Shown piece after piece: positions 46,601-58,165 of a stretch of DNA of 64,000 bases. A program made the position numbers and the translations under genes. The DNA lies in assembly GCA_947044405.1 (NCBI GenBank), contig CAMRHE010000018.1, forward strand, positions 2,294,001-2,358,000, given 5' to 3'. The notes below the pieces were generated by a model, which saw only the letters and a program-made list of their open reading frames with translations, had not been told where the DNA came from and searched no databases. How positions within the stretch are numbered: the stretch's first letter is position 1; every line of letters begins with the position of its first letter. The stretch is from Leptodactylus fallax. Lineage: Eukaryota; Chordata; Amphibia; Anura; Leptodactylidae.

Positions 46601-47528
46601 TTGTACACTTTTCTCCAATAAACTTATTATTTCACCGTAATATTATAATCACTTACATATATTATCATTACATGCACATATAGAAAACACAATAAATTAC
46701 AACATCTCCTTGTTGAGTTTTTTTTTTTTTTTTTTGTCAACGAGTGTCTATTGAACATCAGTAGCCTAAGAAATGAATGGGTATTCTTTTTAAGTACACT
46801 TTCTATTGATTCTATTTTTAGGGAGTGGCTGTGACAACCTAATAGTTGATACCTATTAAAGGGTTTTAACAATTAAATATCAATAAATTTGACTCTATTT
46901 TTCCTTAGGTTAATGTATGGAAATGAACGGACTGACAATAATGAAAATGAACGCTGCAAACAATACCAACAGCCTGATGAGAGAGTGAACATTATGTATA
47001 AAACTTCTTCAAACATATTTCAGTGCAACACAACAAGTTCAATGTATATCAACAAGAAAGCAAAATAGTACAGAATGCACAAAAAGATTATCACGTTTAT
47101 CCACAGATAATTCACTATAAAGTGCCATAGTGTTAAAGCGAACAGCATGTGCCACCTGTCTCTGCGCCAGAGAGTGTTTAATGCAATGTGAATCATCTTG
47201 AAGGAATCCTGACAGGTTTCCACAGCATTTTTTACATCAAAAACAGCATAGTCTGCAGCACTGTTCTTTCCTGTACAAAATGAGAACCCCAATGAAACCT
47301 GATGGCCTTATTAAATGTCAGTGGGATCCATCAGGATAACTGACTCTGGAGACAGATTCTATACAAGTAATCCATCTATGAAGATAAGGAAGGGGAGAGT
47401 AGGCTAATAAGTGGAGAAGGAAACAGATTTCCTTAATAATATATATTACAAAGTTTCTCATATTCACCTTCACTATTCAGTTATAAAAAGTGGTTTTGTA
47501 ATTGGAGGTACGCTTTAAATACTGTGCA
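46601..47528. other. Noncoding DNA
   Basis: No coding exon. TTTTTCCTTAG at 46898-46908 is a possible acceptor for a 3' UTR exon of the host gene. CAATAAA at 46616-46622 probably belongs to the Tc1 fragment. Confidence 0.4.
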
Positions 47529-48050
47529 TATGGCTGGGGCAACACGGTGACTTTGGCTGTAACTCTAATATAAGTGAATGGATTCATATTACAACCCCAA
47601 GGGTGCTGTGACCGCAACTTTAAAGGAGTTGTCCGGGATAAAATGGAATTAATAGCCTAATCTAAACACCCTCCCCCCGCCTACTTTCGAAATTACATAA
47701 TTTAGCAAAAATGTATATTTACTCATATAAGAGCCCCAGGGACATTTTCTGGTTATACGGTGACGTTCCCTTTCCCTTTCCACCCCATCATACTTGCCTG
47801 TCTTCCTTCCAGACTTCCTCCTGTGGGACGGCTCCTCCTCCTTTTTGACTCTGCAGGCGCATGCGCGCGCAATAGTCCCAGTGCTGCGCTGCAGATGGCA
47901 ATACACCTCTACTGCACAGGCATGGGAACAGTCTCCCACGCAATGCGACTTAATTCACTTACATTAGTGAACGAGTCTCAGGGCAACACAGTGATCTTTG
48001 ATCACACGATAGGAACCTCAGCCAAAGTCACCGTGTAGCCATAGCCACTT
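47529..48050. mobile_element. MITE with 26-bp imperfect TIRs
   Basis: TATGGCTGGGGCAACACGGT and GACTTTGGCTG at the left are mirrored by CAGCCAAAGTCACCGTG and TAGCCATA at the right. A TTTAAAGGAGTTGTCCGGG start near 47620 shows a second, TTAA-type MITE nested within. Confidence 0.75.
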
Positions 48051-48606
48051 TTGTATATAAGATGACAAGATGAAAAAAACTAGATCAAATACTATACAAA
48101 TGTGTGAGCATTACCTCTGACAATCAACCTTAGGCTGAATTCACATGGCTTTTGCATTGTATATAGGAGATGTATAGCAGGAGGATTTCCTGACATTTAT
48201 ATCTGACAGAGGCCTCTGGCATATACCACTGTAAAGCCAGACAATGTACATCACCCATAGGCCCCCATGTTAAAAAAAATTGCTGTGAGGTATACATTTC
48301 TTCACAGGACGTACCATTCTAGTTGACTTACAGTTGCAAATAATACTGACAAATACGAGTCAGATAAATAGGGGTTTACAGATATGTTTGTCCTATACAC
48401 CAAGACATTTCCTGACCAAATGGACACTGCAGGTTAAATTCAACATTATACATAAACTGAGGATTTCTACGCCCACCAGGTTCTGAAGGCTGTCAGTCAA
48501 AGGCTAGGAAATGAGGGAACTCCCAGTTCATGAATAAACCTAATCCATGGACTCAGAGGAGCAAATTTACTAATCCTGTGAAAGATTTAGACAGTGCAGA
48601 CAGTGC
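48051..48606. other. Noncoding DNA
   Basis: No exon, RNA gene or bounded repeat seen. Confidence 0.4.
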
Positions 48607-50040
48607 AAGGGGGAATGTATTAAGCCACCTGTGCCATTATTCTGGAGTAATCTGCAACAATTTGTGATTTATTAATGCTGTTAGACAGAGATATCAAGCA
48701 TTTGCAGCTCAAGTGTCACCATTATGTTGTTACCAGTACAGAGAGAAATGGAGTAATGGAGAGAAGTGGTGAAGAACCTGTACGATGTCACCATCATGTG
48801 ACCAGTGTAGAGCAGGATGGAGCAGTGAAGAGAAGTGGTGAAGAATCTATGCGATGTCACCATCATGTAACCAGTGTAGAGCAGGATAGAGCAGTGAAGG
48901 GAAGTGGTGAAGAACCTGTGTGATGTCACCATCATGTGACCAGTGTAGAAGTAGGAGTGGATGTCACCATAAGGCCGGGGGGCAGTGAAGAGAAGTGGTG
49001 AAGAACCTGTAGGATGTCACCATCATGTGACCAGTGTAGAGAAGGATGGAGCAGTGAAGGGAAGTGGTGAAGAACCTGTGTGATGTCACAATCATGTGAC
49101 CAGTGTAGAAAGGGAGAGAACAGTGAATAGAAGTGGTGAAGAACCTGTGTGATGTCATCATAATGTGACCAGTGCACAGTAGGATGGAGCAGTGAAGAGA
49201 AGTGGTGAAGAACCTGTACGATGTCACCATCATGTGACCAGTGTAGAGCAGGATGGAGCAGTGAAGGGAAGTGGTGAAGAACCTGTGTGATGTCACCATC
49301 ATATGACCAGTGTAGAAAGGGATAGAACAGTGAATAGAAGTGGTGAAGAACCTGTGTGATGTCACCATAATGTGACCAGTGTAGAGCAGGATGGAGCAGT
49401 GAAGAGAAGTGGTGAAGAACCTGTTTGATTTCATCATCATATTGCCAGTGTAAAGAGGGATGAACCAATGGGGAGAAGTGATGAAGGACCTGTATAATGT
49501 CACCATCATGTGACCACTAAATAGAGGGTTGGAGCAATTAAGAGAAGTGGTAAAGAACCTTTGTATTGTCATCATCATCATGTGAGAGTGATGGAGCAGT
49601 AGAGAGAAGTGGGAAAGACCTGTGGTGATGTCATGAGGGGCTGTCAGCTAACCCTTCTCCATGTCAGCAGCAGTCATTCAGACAATCATTCTTGTGTTTT
49701 TTTTCACTATTGAAACCCCCACTGACTGTTGGAAATGCCAACATCATTTGTACCCAAAACATCAGTCATGTGAATTTATCAATAGGCTTTCTCCACTTTC
49801 TACTCCACCTAGGGATTGAAGTAAAAATGCAACTTTTTTTGCCAAATTTTTAAATGGGTCTAAGACACTAAATATGCTTAGGCCAAGCCCACAATGCCTG
49901 GGAAAATGGAAAAATAGTGGGCTCGGCACAAATGAGGCCAAAAATGGTGCAAAGGCTTGATAAATCTAACAGCATTAATACATTTCAAAATGTTGTAAAT
50001 TACTCCAGAATCATGGAAATTGCTTAATACACCCCCCTAA
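48607..50040. mobile_element. MITE carrying a minisatellite
   Basis: The left arm AGGGGGAATGTATTAAGC and CTGGAGTAATCTGCAACA are mirrored at 49975-50040 (TAAATTACTCCAGAATCATG, GCTTAATACACCCCCCT). TTAATGCTGTTAGA and TCTAACAGCATTAA extend the repeat inward. The middle is mostly a 69-bp tandem array. Confidence 0.8.
48713..49640. repeat. 69-bp minisatellite, about 13 copies
   Basis: The unit GAAGTGGTGAAGAACCTGTG, TGATGTCACCATCATGTGAC, CAGTGTAGAGCAGGATGGAG, CAGTGAAGA recurs. Because 69 is a multiple of 3, minus-strand frames of 178 and 205 codons stay open, with a 23-residue period around HRFFTTSLHCSILLYTGHM. Codon position offers no sign of selection and no start context is evident, so I treat these as by-products. 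Confidence 0.95.
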
Positions 50041-50433
50041 GGTTATACAATCTATTAATTGTCTTGTATTGTTCCAAAATTTTGCTGCAATTCTGGCACA
50101 CTTAGAGGCCGATTTACCATGTCTTGGATGCTAGTTTTCTAGTGTACAAGTTATGTAAAGTCACAATTATTGTTGAATTTGCTTGGATTTTTGTACAACA
50201 ATTGTGACTTTTCCTATTTTCTGCTCTGCTCGCCGCTTTTCCAAAAAGTGGGTGAAACTGGGTCGGAATCTAGGCGACTGAGGTCAGTTCGACTGGTGTA
50301 GATCTCATTTTTAGTGGTATGTAACCTCCCAATGGCCTCTTAATAACTATGGCACATCTTGTGCCACCACACAAATGGATTAAGAAGGGCACACAAAATG
50401 CCAGTTTTTATAAATTGGTCTCATTGTTGTATG
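50041..50433. other. Noncoding DNA
   Basis: Includes a mirrored AAGTCACAATTATTGTTG / CAACAATTGTGACTT palindrome at about 50158-50212. No gene. Confidence 0.5.
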
Positions 50434-50437
50434 TTAA

Positions 50438-50915
50438 AAGGGTTGTCCAGTTTCAGACTAATACTGAGAGACAAATGTTATTGTTTGTATAATGATAAGT
50501 TATACAATTTTCCAATATACTTTCTGCATCAATTCCTCATGGTTTTCTAGATCTATGGTTGCTGTCATTCATTCTGCTTACTTCCAGTGCATAGAAATAA
50601 GCCCATGGTCATGTGATATACAGTCCATGGTCATGTGATATACAGTCCATGGTCATGTGATATACAGTCTATGGTCATGTGATATACAGTCTATGGTCAT
50701 GTGATGGACACACAGGTGCACAGCTCGTTACAGTTACAGTAATCAGACATCTGCCTGGCAATGAGCTGTGCATCAATGTGTTCAAGCATGCAGAATGAAT
50801 GACAGCACTAGAAAACTGTAATGGATTGATGCAGAAATTATATCGGAGAATTGTATAACTTTATCATAAAAATAACATTTGTCTCTCAATATCTGTCTGA
50901 AACTGGAGAACCCCT
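50438..50915. mobile_element. TTAA MITE with 22-bp tandem repeat
   Basis: TTAA at 50434-50437 and 50916-50919. Arms AAGGGTTGTCCAGTTTCAGA and TCTGAAACTGGAGAACCCCT are mirrored for over 100 bp (CATTCATTCTGCTTAC, ACAAATGTTATT and mirrors). Five units of about 22 bp (CATGGTCATGTGATATACAG) lie in the middle at 50603-50706. Confidence 0.93.
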
Positions 50916-50919
50916 TTAA

Positions 50920-51507
50920 GTAATACCTCTTTCCATTTAAATCCTACCCGCTTGTTGAACTAGTCTGATAAAATGACTTAAAACTAGATGCAAGATGGCA
51001 GATAAAGGTAGAGATCATGGCAATTTGGGGTAAAACACACCCACATTTTCAACATTGTGACTGCAGCACTAATTTTTTTACTCTTTGGTACTTTTATGCT
51101 AATTTTTGTAGAAAACAGTGAGCATTATCATTGTTTATTTTTGAACACATTTGTTGATTTTTTTAAAGGATGAAAGGAATTTTTATTGATATTTTCTACT
51201 TTTACTTCTTGTGATATTTTTTAATTGTTGTAAGATTTGTAACTTAATAAACAAATTAAAATAATATACACAGTAAGTAATAAGAATCCTAATCTGCATT
51301 AATCATACAAGATTTACACCGAAAAATCTGAACTACCTATGCTTTAGTTAGGTAGTTATGAGGATTGAGATCCAACTTACTGACAGTTTCCAAAGTAGCT
51401 AGATTCACTCTTGGTGCCATCCATTCTGTTTTGGCTCTTTTTAGAACTATTTTTGTACTTTGCTTTGTACTTGAAATAGACTTTTGAGACACTTAAAGAG
51501 CAGCGGT
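50920..51507. other. Noncoding DNA
   Basis: AT-rich; no exon or bounded repeat found. Confidence 0.4.
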
Positions 51508-51509
51508 TA

Positions 51510-52605
51510 CCGTATTTTTCGGACTATAAGACGCGCTGGACCATAAGACGCACCTAGGTTTTAGAGGAGAAAATAGGGAAAAAAAATTTGAAGCAAAAAA
51601 ATGTGGAAAAATCTTAAATATATGGAAGTTGTAGTTTTGCAAAAGCTGCAAGGCCGCATTGATAGATGGCCCTGCAGCTGTACGGGGAAACATAGGGCAT
51701 CTTTTTTGTGGAGCCAGGTGTACTGTTTAGTTATACCATTTTGGGGAATGTCTATTGCTTTGATCACTTTTTATTCAAATCAGAAGCGAAACAGTGAAAA
51801 AAACAGCGGTCCAGCACTTTTGATTTTTTTTTTCCCGCTATGACATTCACCCTACGGGAAAAATATTTTTATAAGCTTGTAGACTGGACATTTTCGGACA
51901 CAGGGATACCTAATGTGTATGTGTTTCACATTAATATTCTACTTTTATATGTATTCTAGGGAAAGGGGGTGATTTAGAACTTTTATTTATTTATTTTTTT
52001 TACTATTTTATTAGCCACCCTAAGGGGCTTGAACCTGCAGTCATTTGATTGCACGTCCCATAGACTGCAATACAAGTGTATTGCAGTCTATGGGAGATTC
52101 TGTACAGCGACCAGCCGCAATAATAATATTACTATGACAGGCCTGGGAGCCTTCATTAAGCTCCCGGTTGTTACAGGAATAGGACGGCTCCTGCTATCGC
52201 GCAGCGCGGGAGTTGTCCTGCAACAAGAAAGGTATGGGGCCAGTGGAGACCGGCCCCGGGGGCAGCTTTACTACCTTTAGGGGGCTCACAGGTAGTAATT
52301 ACAGTGGAGACCGGCAGCAGAGCAGCCGGCATAATCTTCACAGACCCGGCATGCGCCGTAACAGCACGGTGGATACCGGGAGGTTCACACTGCCGGGACA
52401 CCCTCTCAGTCCAATGCCCGCAGCGTCGCCCCCACTCCTCCTGCTGCAGGAAGCCAGCGGCGGCAGGAGTGGGGGCGATGCTGCGACCCTGCTCCTCTGC
52501 TCCCGAGCCTAAACATCCCCCCACATTCAGACTATAAGACACCCCCCCATTTTCCTCCCAAATTTGGGGGGGAAAAAAGTGCGTCTTATAGTCTGAAAAA
52601 TACGG
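51510..52605. mobile_element. TA-flanked DNA transposon, non-autonomous
   Basis: Tips CCGTATTTTTCGGACTATAA and the mirror TTATAGTCTGAAAAATACGG, with GACGC inside both, are flanked by TA at 51508-51509 and 52606-52607. The 1.1-kb body carries GC-rich palindromes (CAGCGTCGCCCCCACTCCT and mirror near 52450) and the repeat shared with 13.7 and 18.7 kb. No transposase. Confidence 0.85.
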
Positions 52606-52724
52606 TAAATACTTGCAATCCTCAGAAAATAACAACTCTGATGCACATGATAAGGGATTGATAATGGCCTAAAATGTAGGCTGATAGTTTACATATATGG
52701 CTGTTCCCTATATACGAACTAACT

Positions 52725-52941
52725 CTAGGTTCACACCTGCGTTCGGGTTTGTGTTCGGGGGGGTCCACTTGGGGACCCCTTGAACGGAAACCTAATCCGC
52801 TTAAAAAAGCGGTTACCTGTGGAAACCAACGGACCCCATAGACTATAATGGGGTCTGCCGGGTTTCTGCCAGGTTTCTGCCCGAAAAGGGCAAAAAATGC
52901 AGAGAGAAAAGTGCGGCTTGCCAGCGTAGGTGTGCACCTAG
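52725..52941. mobile_element. MITE, same family as 17745-17994
   Basis: The left end CTAGGTTCACACCTGCG is mirrored by CGTAGGTGTGCACCTAG. The body shares CGGAAACCTAATCCGCTTAA and AGAGAGAAAAGTGCGG-type phrases with the copy at 17.8 kb. Confidence 0.85.
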
Positions 52942-52947
52942 CCTTAC

Positions 52948-53819
52948 AATGGAAGTGGAGCATCAATTCTTATTAAGAGATTCAAGGGGTGTAATTTGAG
53001 GCACTGCAGAGGGTGCAGCTGCACCCAAGCCAAGGAGTCATAGGGGATTCATAAGGTGTCCGTTTCCTATATGAGGAGACCAGTACAATAAACAATAAAT
53101 TATAGGTGGGGGCCATGTACAGATTTTGCACTGGGGCCCAGTAGCTTCATTCTACTCCTTTAGGAATATCTCTGGCCCTCAGAGCTCCACAAAGCTAAAT
53201 CTCCCCCTAGTGTAAATAATAGTAAATAAGAAATGCGCCCAGAAGTAGGCACTTGATAAATCCCCCCCCCCCCCAATATTTACATTGACTTTTAAAGTAC
53301 AATATTGAATTTATCCCTATGTTTCCATGTTATGTGCACAGTGTATATGGAGTACATTAATATTGGAGAAATATTCTAAATTATTTCTGCAACTATAGTA
53401 TTTATGGTCTTTACATTCTTGAGATGACTGCAAAGTTATTTCAGTGTTGTTTTGCGCTGCACGCACACATTAGGCACCTGTTCCTACAAAATGTTCAGCT
53501 TTGGGAATAGTTTTAATGAGAATCATTTGAACTAATCCATTACAGAGGTGTGCAGTAAAGTCCAATTTCCTGTGAACAGCTGCATTCTTCTACTTACCAT
53601 GCACTGTATGGTTGCTTGGTAGCAGCTTTGTGTAGTTTGCCAGAAAGTCTCCAAAAAATGCAGAGTATGTGTCATTAGTAGAAATAGGAGGATTACAAAA
53701 TATTATAATATTTTAGCTAAAATATAAATAAAAATACTTGACATAGTAATTCTGTTTGATAAAGGGCAATTCATGAAATACTACAATAAATATACAAATG
53801 TAATAATATTACACAGCAT
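52948..53819. other. Noncoding DNA with repeat scraps
   Basis: 52985-53170 (GGTGTAATTTGAGGCACTGC to GGGGCCCAGTAGCTTC) looks like a piece of an old hAT-type repeat. The rest is AT-rich and unassigned. Confidence 0.4.
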
Positions 53820-54062
53820 CAGCGTAGATTTATGAGGCATCGGTTCTGTCAAAATAATCTGATCAGCTTCTATGGGGAGGTAAATTCCATGCTAGAATTG
53901 GGTAATGCCCTGGATGTTGTGTATCTGAACAGTTCAAAGGCACTTGATTCTGTCTAACATAAAAGCTTAGTACATGAAATGAGAATTCTGGCTCACGGAT
54001 AGGGAAAAAAGTGGATGTCAATGGCGCATACTCAGATTGGGTCACAACCATCAGGCATAGTA
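53820..54062 (+). pseudogene. LINE reverse transcriptase fragment (CR1/L2-like)
   Basis: Conceptual text includes DQLLWGGKFHARIG, then in another frame DVVYLNSSKALDSV (the RT motif with LDFSKAFD in active elements), LVHEMRI-like text, and VNGAYSDWVTT. This is the middle of a CR1/L2-type RT with an internal deletion between the last two pieces. It is short and frameshifted; both ends are missing. Confidence 0.75.
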
Positions 54063-55761
54063 ATAGTCTAATACTTACTATAAGGTGATATGTTCAGCCG
54101 GAGTTCCTCTATGTATTCATGTACATGTATGTGCAGGCTAGTTTCTTCTCTACCCCTCCTATATTATTTTGTGTAATTTGATCTTTTAGCCCCATAGACT
54201 TTCATTGTTTTGAAACCAGCCGTGTGAAGGCCTTTCAAAAATGGTCATCACATGACTGTTTTTCACTGTCAAGTGAATAAAGCCTAAAGCTGTTTATCAC
54301 ATAAGTCTATTACATAGATAGCAATAATAAACAGCAGCCAACCAGAGGAGGCAGGACTGACCGGGGACAGGCAGAGCACCAGTCTGAACCAATAATGAGG
54401 CAGGAGGTGGGTCTTATTCTCCCTATAGCCACTGTAACTAAGCTGTAGTCAAAAATCCATGCAATGGAAATTGTGAAAAATAATCAGCTAATCATCACCT
54501 GTTGGTACTGATTTAAATATTATTTTTGAGCCCCCGACTAACCAGTTTCTTTAATGCATCTTGGATCATAGTAGCATTTGTATTGTAAACAGGGCTGCTT
54601 TAACCATTGGGCCAACGGTGCAGCCACATTGAGCCCTATGGTAGCAGGGGCCCCCTCAGCTGCCACAGATCAAGCAGGACAGTCTCACATTTTGGGGTGC
54701 TGTCCCGCTGTTCTGGCAGCAGGCAGTGATTTCAACTCTGTCTGTGTCCTTAGGAACAGGGATAGGTGAGTATTCTTTTTTTTTTTTTTGTGTGTAGCAT
54801 TGGTGGTTGAGGGGGCCTTATGTTTGGGGTTGTGTGGAGGAGACCCACTTACAATAACTTTGAACAGGGCCCCCTAATCTATTAAAATAGTCCTGATTGT
54901 AAATTACAATTTGGCTACCTCTCTCTGCTAGAGATAGCTAAAGTAAGTTGCTCAGCTATATCCAGGAATCCCATAGAAATTAATGTAGCAGCAGCGCTCC
55001 ATTTAGTTGTAGTGATTGGTGGGGGTCCCAGAGCTCAGCCCCCATCAATCTACCTATCTTCTTGTGGGCAAACCTCTTTAATTTGCTTATCAACTAGATT
55101 ATATCCAGTGATCAAATTTTTCTCTGTTCTTAATTTGATATAACTAGTAAACTTGCCAGTCCTTGCCAGAAGTCGAAGGAGCCCAAGTATTTATGCCATG
55201 TCCACTTAAAAAGTCATATTACATCAGTCTACCACTAGAGGTCAGTAGTGTAAAGGATATTTCATGCCCAGATCTTTATTAGGATATTGATGAAAATAAG
55301 ATTTGTTTGGCTAATTAAAATATGTTTTTCTTTTTTTGGTATTTAAGATGCGGTTTAACTTAAAAATGGAACCACTTAAAATACATTTTTATTTCAAACT
55401 ACATACAGTGAATTGCCTACTCTGTATGCATACTCTGTAACAACTCTCCTAAGGTTCTCACTGGATGGAAAAATGGAATATGTTACTTAAACATAAAGTA
55501 TTCTGATGAATAACTTAAAGGAAATATTTTATCCTCTTACTTCAAACTAAACAATTAACTAAACAAAATAAGTAAAGTGTGAGTAAAATGTGAGTAGTTA
55601 TAAAGTTAGAAATTATATTATAACTCAGTTATGCTTTGGTATATTTTTTTTTTTTTCCTTCATTCATTCTTTTGGAAACACCAATGCAGGGATTTCTCCA
55701 TTCATAATTCAGCCTCCTTATATTTGATTTGCTCTTTTCACTTTTTTAAGTGAGATTAAAT
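54063..55761. other. Noncoding DNA with repeat scraps
   Basis: 54590-54890 (GGGCTGCTTTAACCATTGGG to GGGCCCCCTAATC) is a probable hAT-like scrap. 54960-55085 ends in CAAACCTCTTTAA, like a TTAA-MITE end. No exon was identified. Confidence 0.4.
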
Positions 55762-55778
55762 AGCACCAAATAACTTCT

Positions 55779-56725
55779 TTTTGGATTGAACAAAAGCTTT
55801 TATTTGCATCCAAGTCTCAAGCAAAAATAACAAAGGTACTGCGACGCAGCGCATGACTGTATTACAATACCACAATTCAGACTATATCATTCATCCTTAA
55901 GGGATGCGGCGCGGCATACGGCGACAGGAAATACATCCTAACACTACATGCTGCACTACAAACCTAACTGAGATACTTTTTGGTCAATGCAATAAACACA
56001 GTCAAGTGACAAAACAGGAGGAAAAAGGGGTGGGGAGGTCACAGGCCCGAAGCTTTATTGATTGACCACAACACACATGAGGGGAGGACAGGTAAATACA
56101 AGAAATAATATACTTCCTATACTACCACTACTTCCTACCCTGGCAATAAATAACACATGAAGGGAGGACAGGTAAAATACAGGAAATAATATACTCCCTA
56201 TACTACCACTACTTCCTACCCTAGCGCTAAACAAGAGAGTTAAACAGCAAAAGCATCAAAACATGTGATGGGATGGGGAAGAGGAAGGAGGGAAAAGGGG
56301 AGGGGGTAATCACAGGCCCGAAGCTTTATTTGAGTAACACAACAGACATGAAGGGAGGACGGGGTAAGGGAAAAAAACAGACGTCGCCGAAGACTCAGTC
56401 CTCTTCTCCCTCCTCTTCACCGGCCAGGCTATCCAGAATGGCATAGTCCCGCTGCAAGCTGTGAATAAGCCTGCAACAATCCTGGTAAGTGATGTCCTCT
56501 CTTCGCAAAGTAAGTCTCTTTCTGGCGAACCAGATAGCGTCCTTGAAACAGTTCACAAGTCGCCAGGCCTCCAGAATGTCACTCTCTCTGTGAGTCCCCT
56601 GGAAGAGCCCATACAATACCGCGTGGTATGTCAGGCCCCTCCTGGGTACACAGTCCTCAAAGTCATCTTCCAGCTCATCCAACAGGCCTTGAGCAAAAGG
56701 ACACTCCCAAAAGACGTGCAAATAC
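55779..56725 (-). mobile_element. 5'-truncated LINE with 17-bp TSD
   Basis: AGCACCAAATAACTTCT lies at 55762-55778 and 56726-56742, an exact 17-bp duplication. On the minus strand the element begins within the coding tail and ends AATAAAAGCTTTTGTTCAAT plus a short A stretch, so a polyadenylation signal sits at the 3' end. The long 3' UTR (56394 to 55779) holds two diverged copies of a segment with AGGAAGTAGTGGTAGTATAG. Confidence 0.93.
56395..56725 (-). pseudogene. LINE ORF2 C-terminal tail (zinc-binding RVT region)
   Basis: The frame is open from the insertion junction to the TGA near 56395. It begins LHVFWECPFAQGLLDELEDD, a form of the HxxxxCP motif of the zf-RVT domain that follows RT in L1/Tx1-type LINEs. 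It continues with FKDAIWFARKRLTLR and ends in a Glu-rich tail, EEEGEED. Everything upstream (endonuclease, RT) is lost by 5' truncation. The open frame and exact duplication suggest a fairly recent insertion. Confidence 0.75.
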
Positions 56726-56837
56726 AGCACCAAATAACTTCTGCTACATTGACCTGCCAACAAATAATGTCTGCATATGAGATTGTACTATGGGGATGTT
56801 TTTCAGGCTCCTAAATTCTAGTAATGGGAATTCTTAA

Positions 56838-57341
56838 AGAGAGTCTGTCAGCAGGAAAATAAACATGAAGCTAATCACAGTAACCTGTAGGGCTGCCTGC
56901 ACTGTTTCTGAATATGCCTTTCTTATGTGGACCGCTGTTCTGTTGTAGAGAAATTTGGGTTTTATATTTATGCAAATTAAGTGAAAGGGCTTTTGGGGCA
57001 TTTACTCTGCAGCTGGGGCTTCTCTCAGTGCTGAAGTTTACAGCCCACAACTGCTGCCCTGCTCTGCCCCCCACAGTTTGACTGACACCTCTCCCACCTC
57101 ACTGTTTGCACTTATCATCCATGGCAAGTGCAGTGCTGTAATCTGCAGTACTGAGAAAAACCTGAGCTCAAGAGTAAACGCCCTGAAAGCCCTTTTCAAT
57201 TCATTTGCATAATTATAAAATCCTCAATTTCTCTACAATGGAGCAGCAGTCTACAAAAAGAAAGGCATATTCAGAAACAGTGCAGGTAGCCCTATAAGGT
57301 ACTGTGTTTAGCTTCATGTCCATTTCCATGACAGCCTCCCA
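56838..57341. mobile_element. TTAA-flanked MITE
   Basis: TTAA at 56834-56837 and 57342-57345. AACATGAAGCTAA and CACTGTTTCTGAATATGCCT have mirror copies (TTAGCTTCATGT, AGGCATATTCAGAAACAGTG). ATTTGCATAA is also mirrored. Confidence 0.9.
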
Positions 57342-57374
57342 TTAATGCTTCAGAAAGCCAAAAAATCTTTTTAA

Positions 57375-57470
57375 AAGCAAACAACTTCATGTAAATGTCC
57401 ATGGATTTAGAATAGTATGTCATGAAAGCTCCAATAGGCATAATGTGTCACAATACTTTTGTCCATATAG
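57375..57470. mobile_element. Solo Tc1 terminal fragment
   Basis: The text AACTTCATGTAAATGTCCAT through CACAATACTTTTGTCCATAT and AGTA is the terminal repeat of a further Tc1 family. No other part of the element is present nearby. Confidence 0.65.
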
Positions 57471-58165
57471 TATGCCTCAGGGTACAGTGCGATATGTCAC
57501 TTACAGTTTCTCGCCATCTCAATAGCAACACACCTAAACAATGCAGCTTGTGCTATGTTGATCGTGGTGGAGGTTCTTGGGGTTCCCTATCAGAAGCAGA
57601 GGCTCTGGTCCACTTGCCCCAGTCTCTCCCGTCTTTCCCTCTTGCCCTTCAACTATGAAGGCACCTGTTGTCTGATCAACATTAGCCCTGAACCAGGCAC
57701 CCTGCACCATCCATATATAGATAGCTCCAGTAACTAACAAAAAACAGTATGAATAGTTGAATCACTGGAGTTCCCTCTTGGCCATTCATCAGCTGTATCT
57801 TGTAGAGATCTCTTATCTGTAGCTTGTAATGAGTTGAGAGCGCATTCAGTGCCAGCATGTGGACTTGTATCAGTTGTGGAGTCATGGACTTAGCTCAACA
57901 TGCCATCCAGTGGTAGCCATCACCCATAGGCTTTGTCACATTGTGTCTGTACATTAAGAACTTTCCCTGGATACATGCTAAATGCAGAAGATAAAAGTGA
58001 TGAGAACAGTGCTAGATGATGGCATCCAAAGCGAACTTGGGTAGGAGTAAAATGCCTCCCCTCTGTGAAGAAGTGTTTTCTTGGGCCCACCATGTTCTTT
58101 CAGTGCCATGACTTGATAATGGCACAAGCAATACAGCAAAGCTGTTTTCTCGAAATGTGGGTTAA
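57471..58165. other. Noncoding DNA
   Basis: No exon or bounded repeat identified. The piggyBac at 58166 inserted at the TTAA ending this stretch. Confidence 0.4.

Noticed and set aside
48932..49581. 178- and 205-codon minus-strand frames as a repeat protein
   Set aside because: They overlap in different frames over a 69-bp minisatellite within a MITE, as expected from a unit divisible by three.
52171..52635. 154-codon minus-strand frame
   Set aside because: It lies in the GC-rich body and tip of the TA-flanked transposon and has no recognisable domain.
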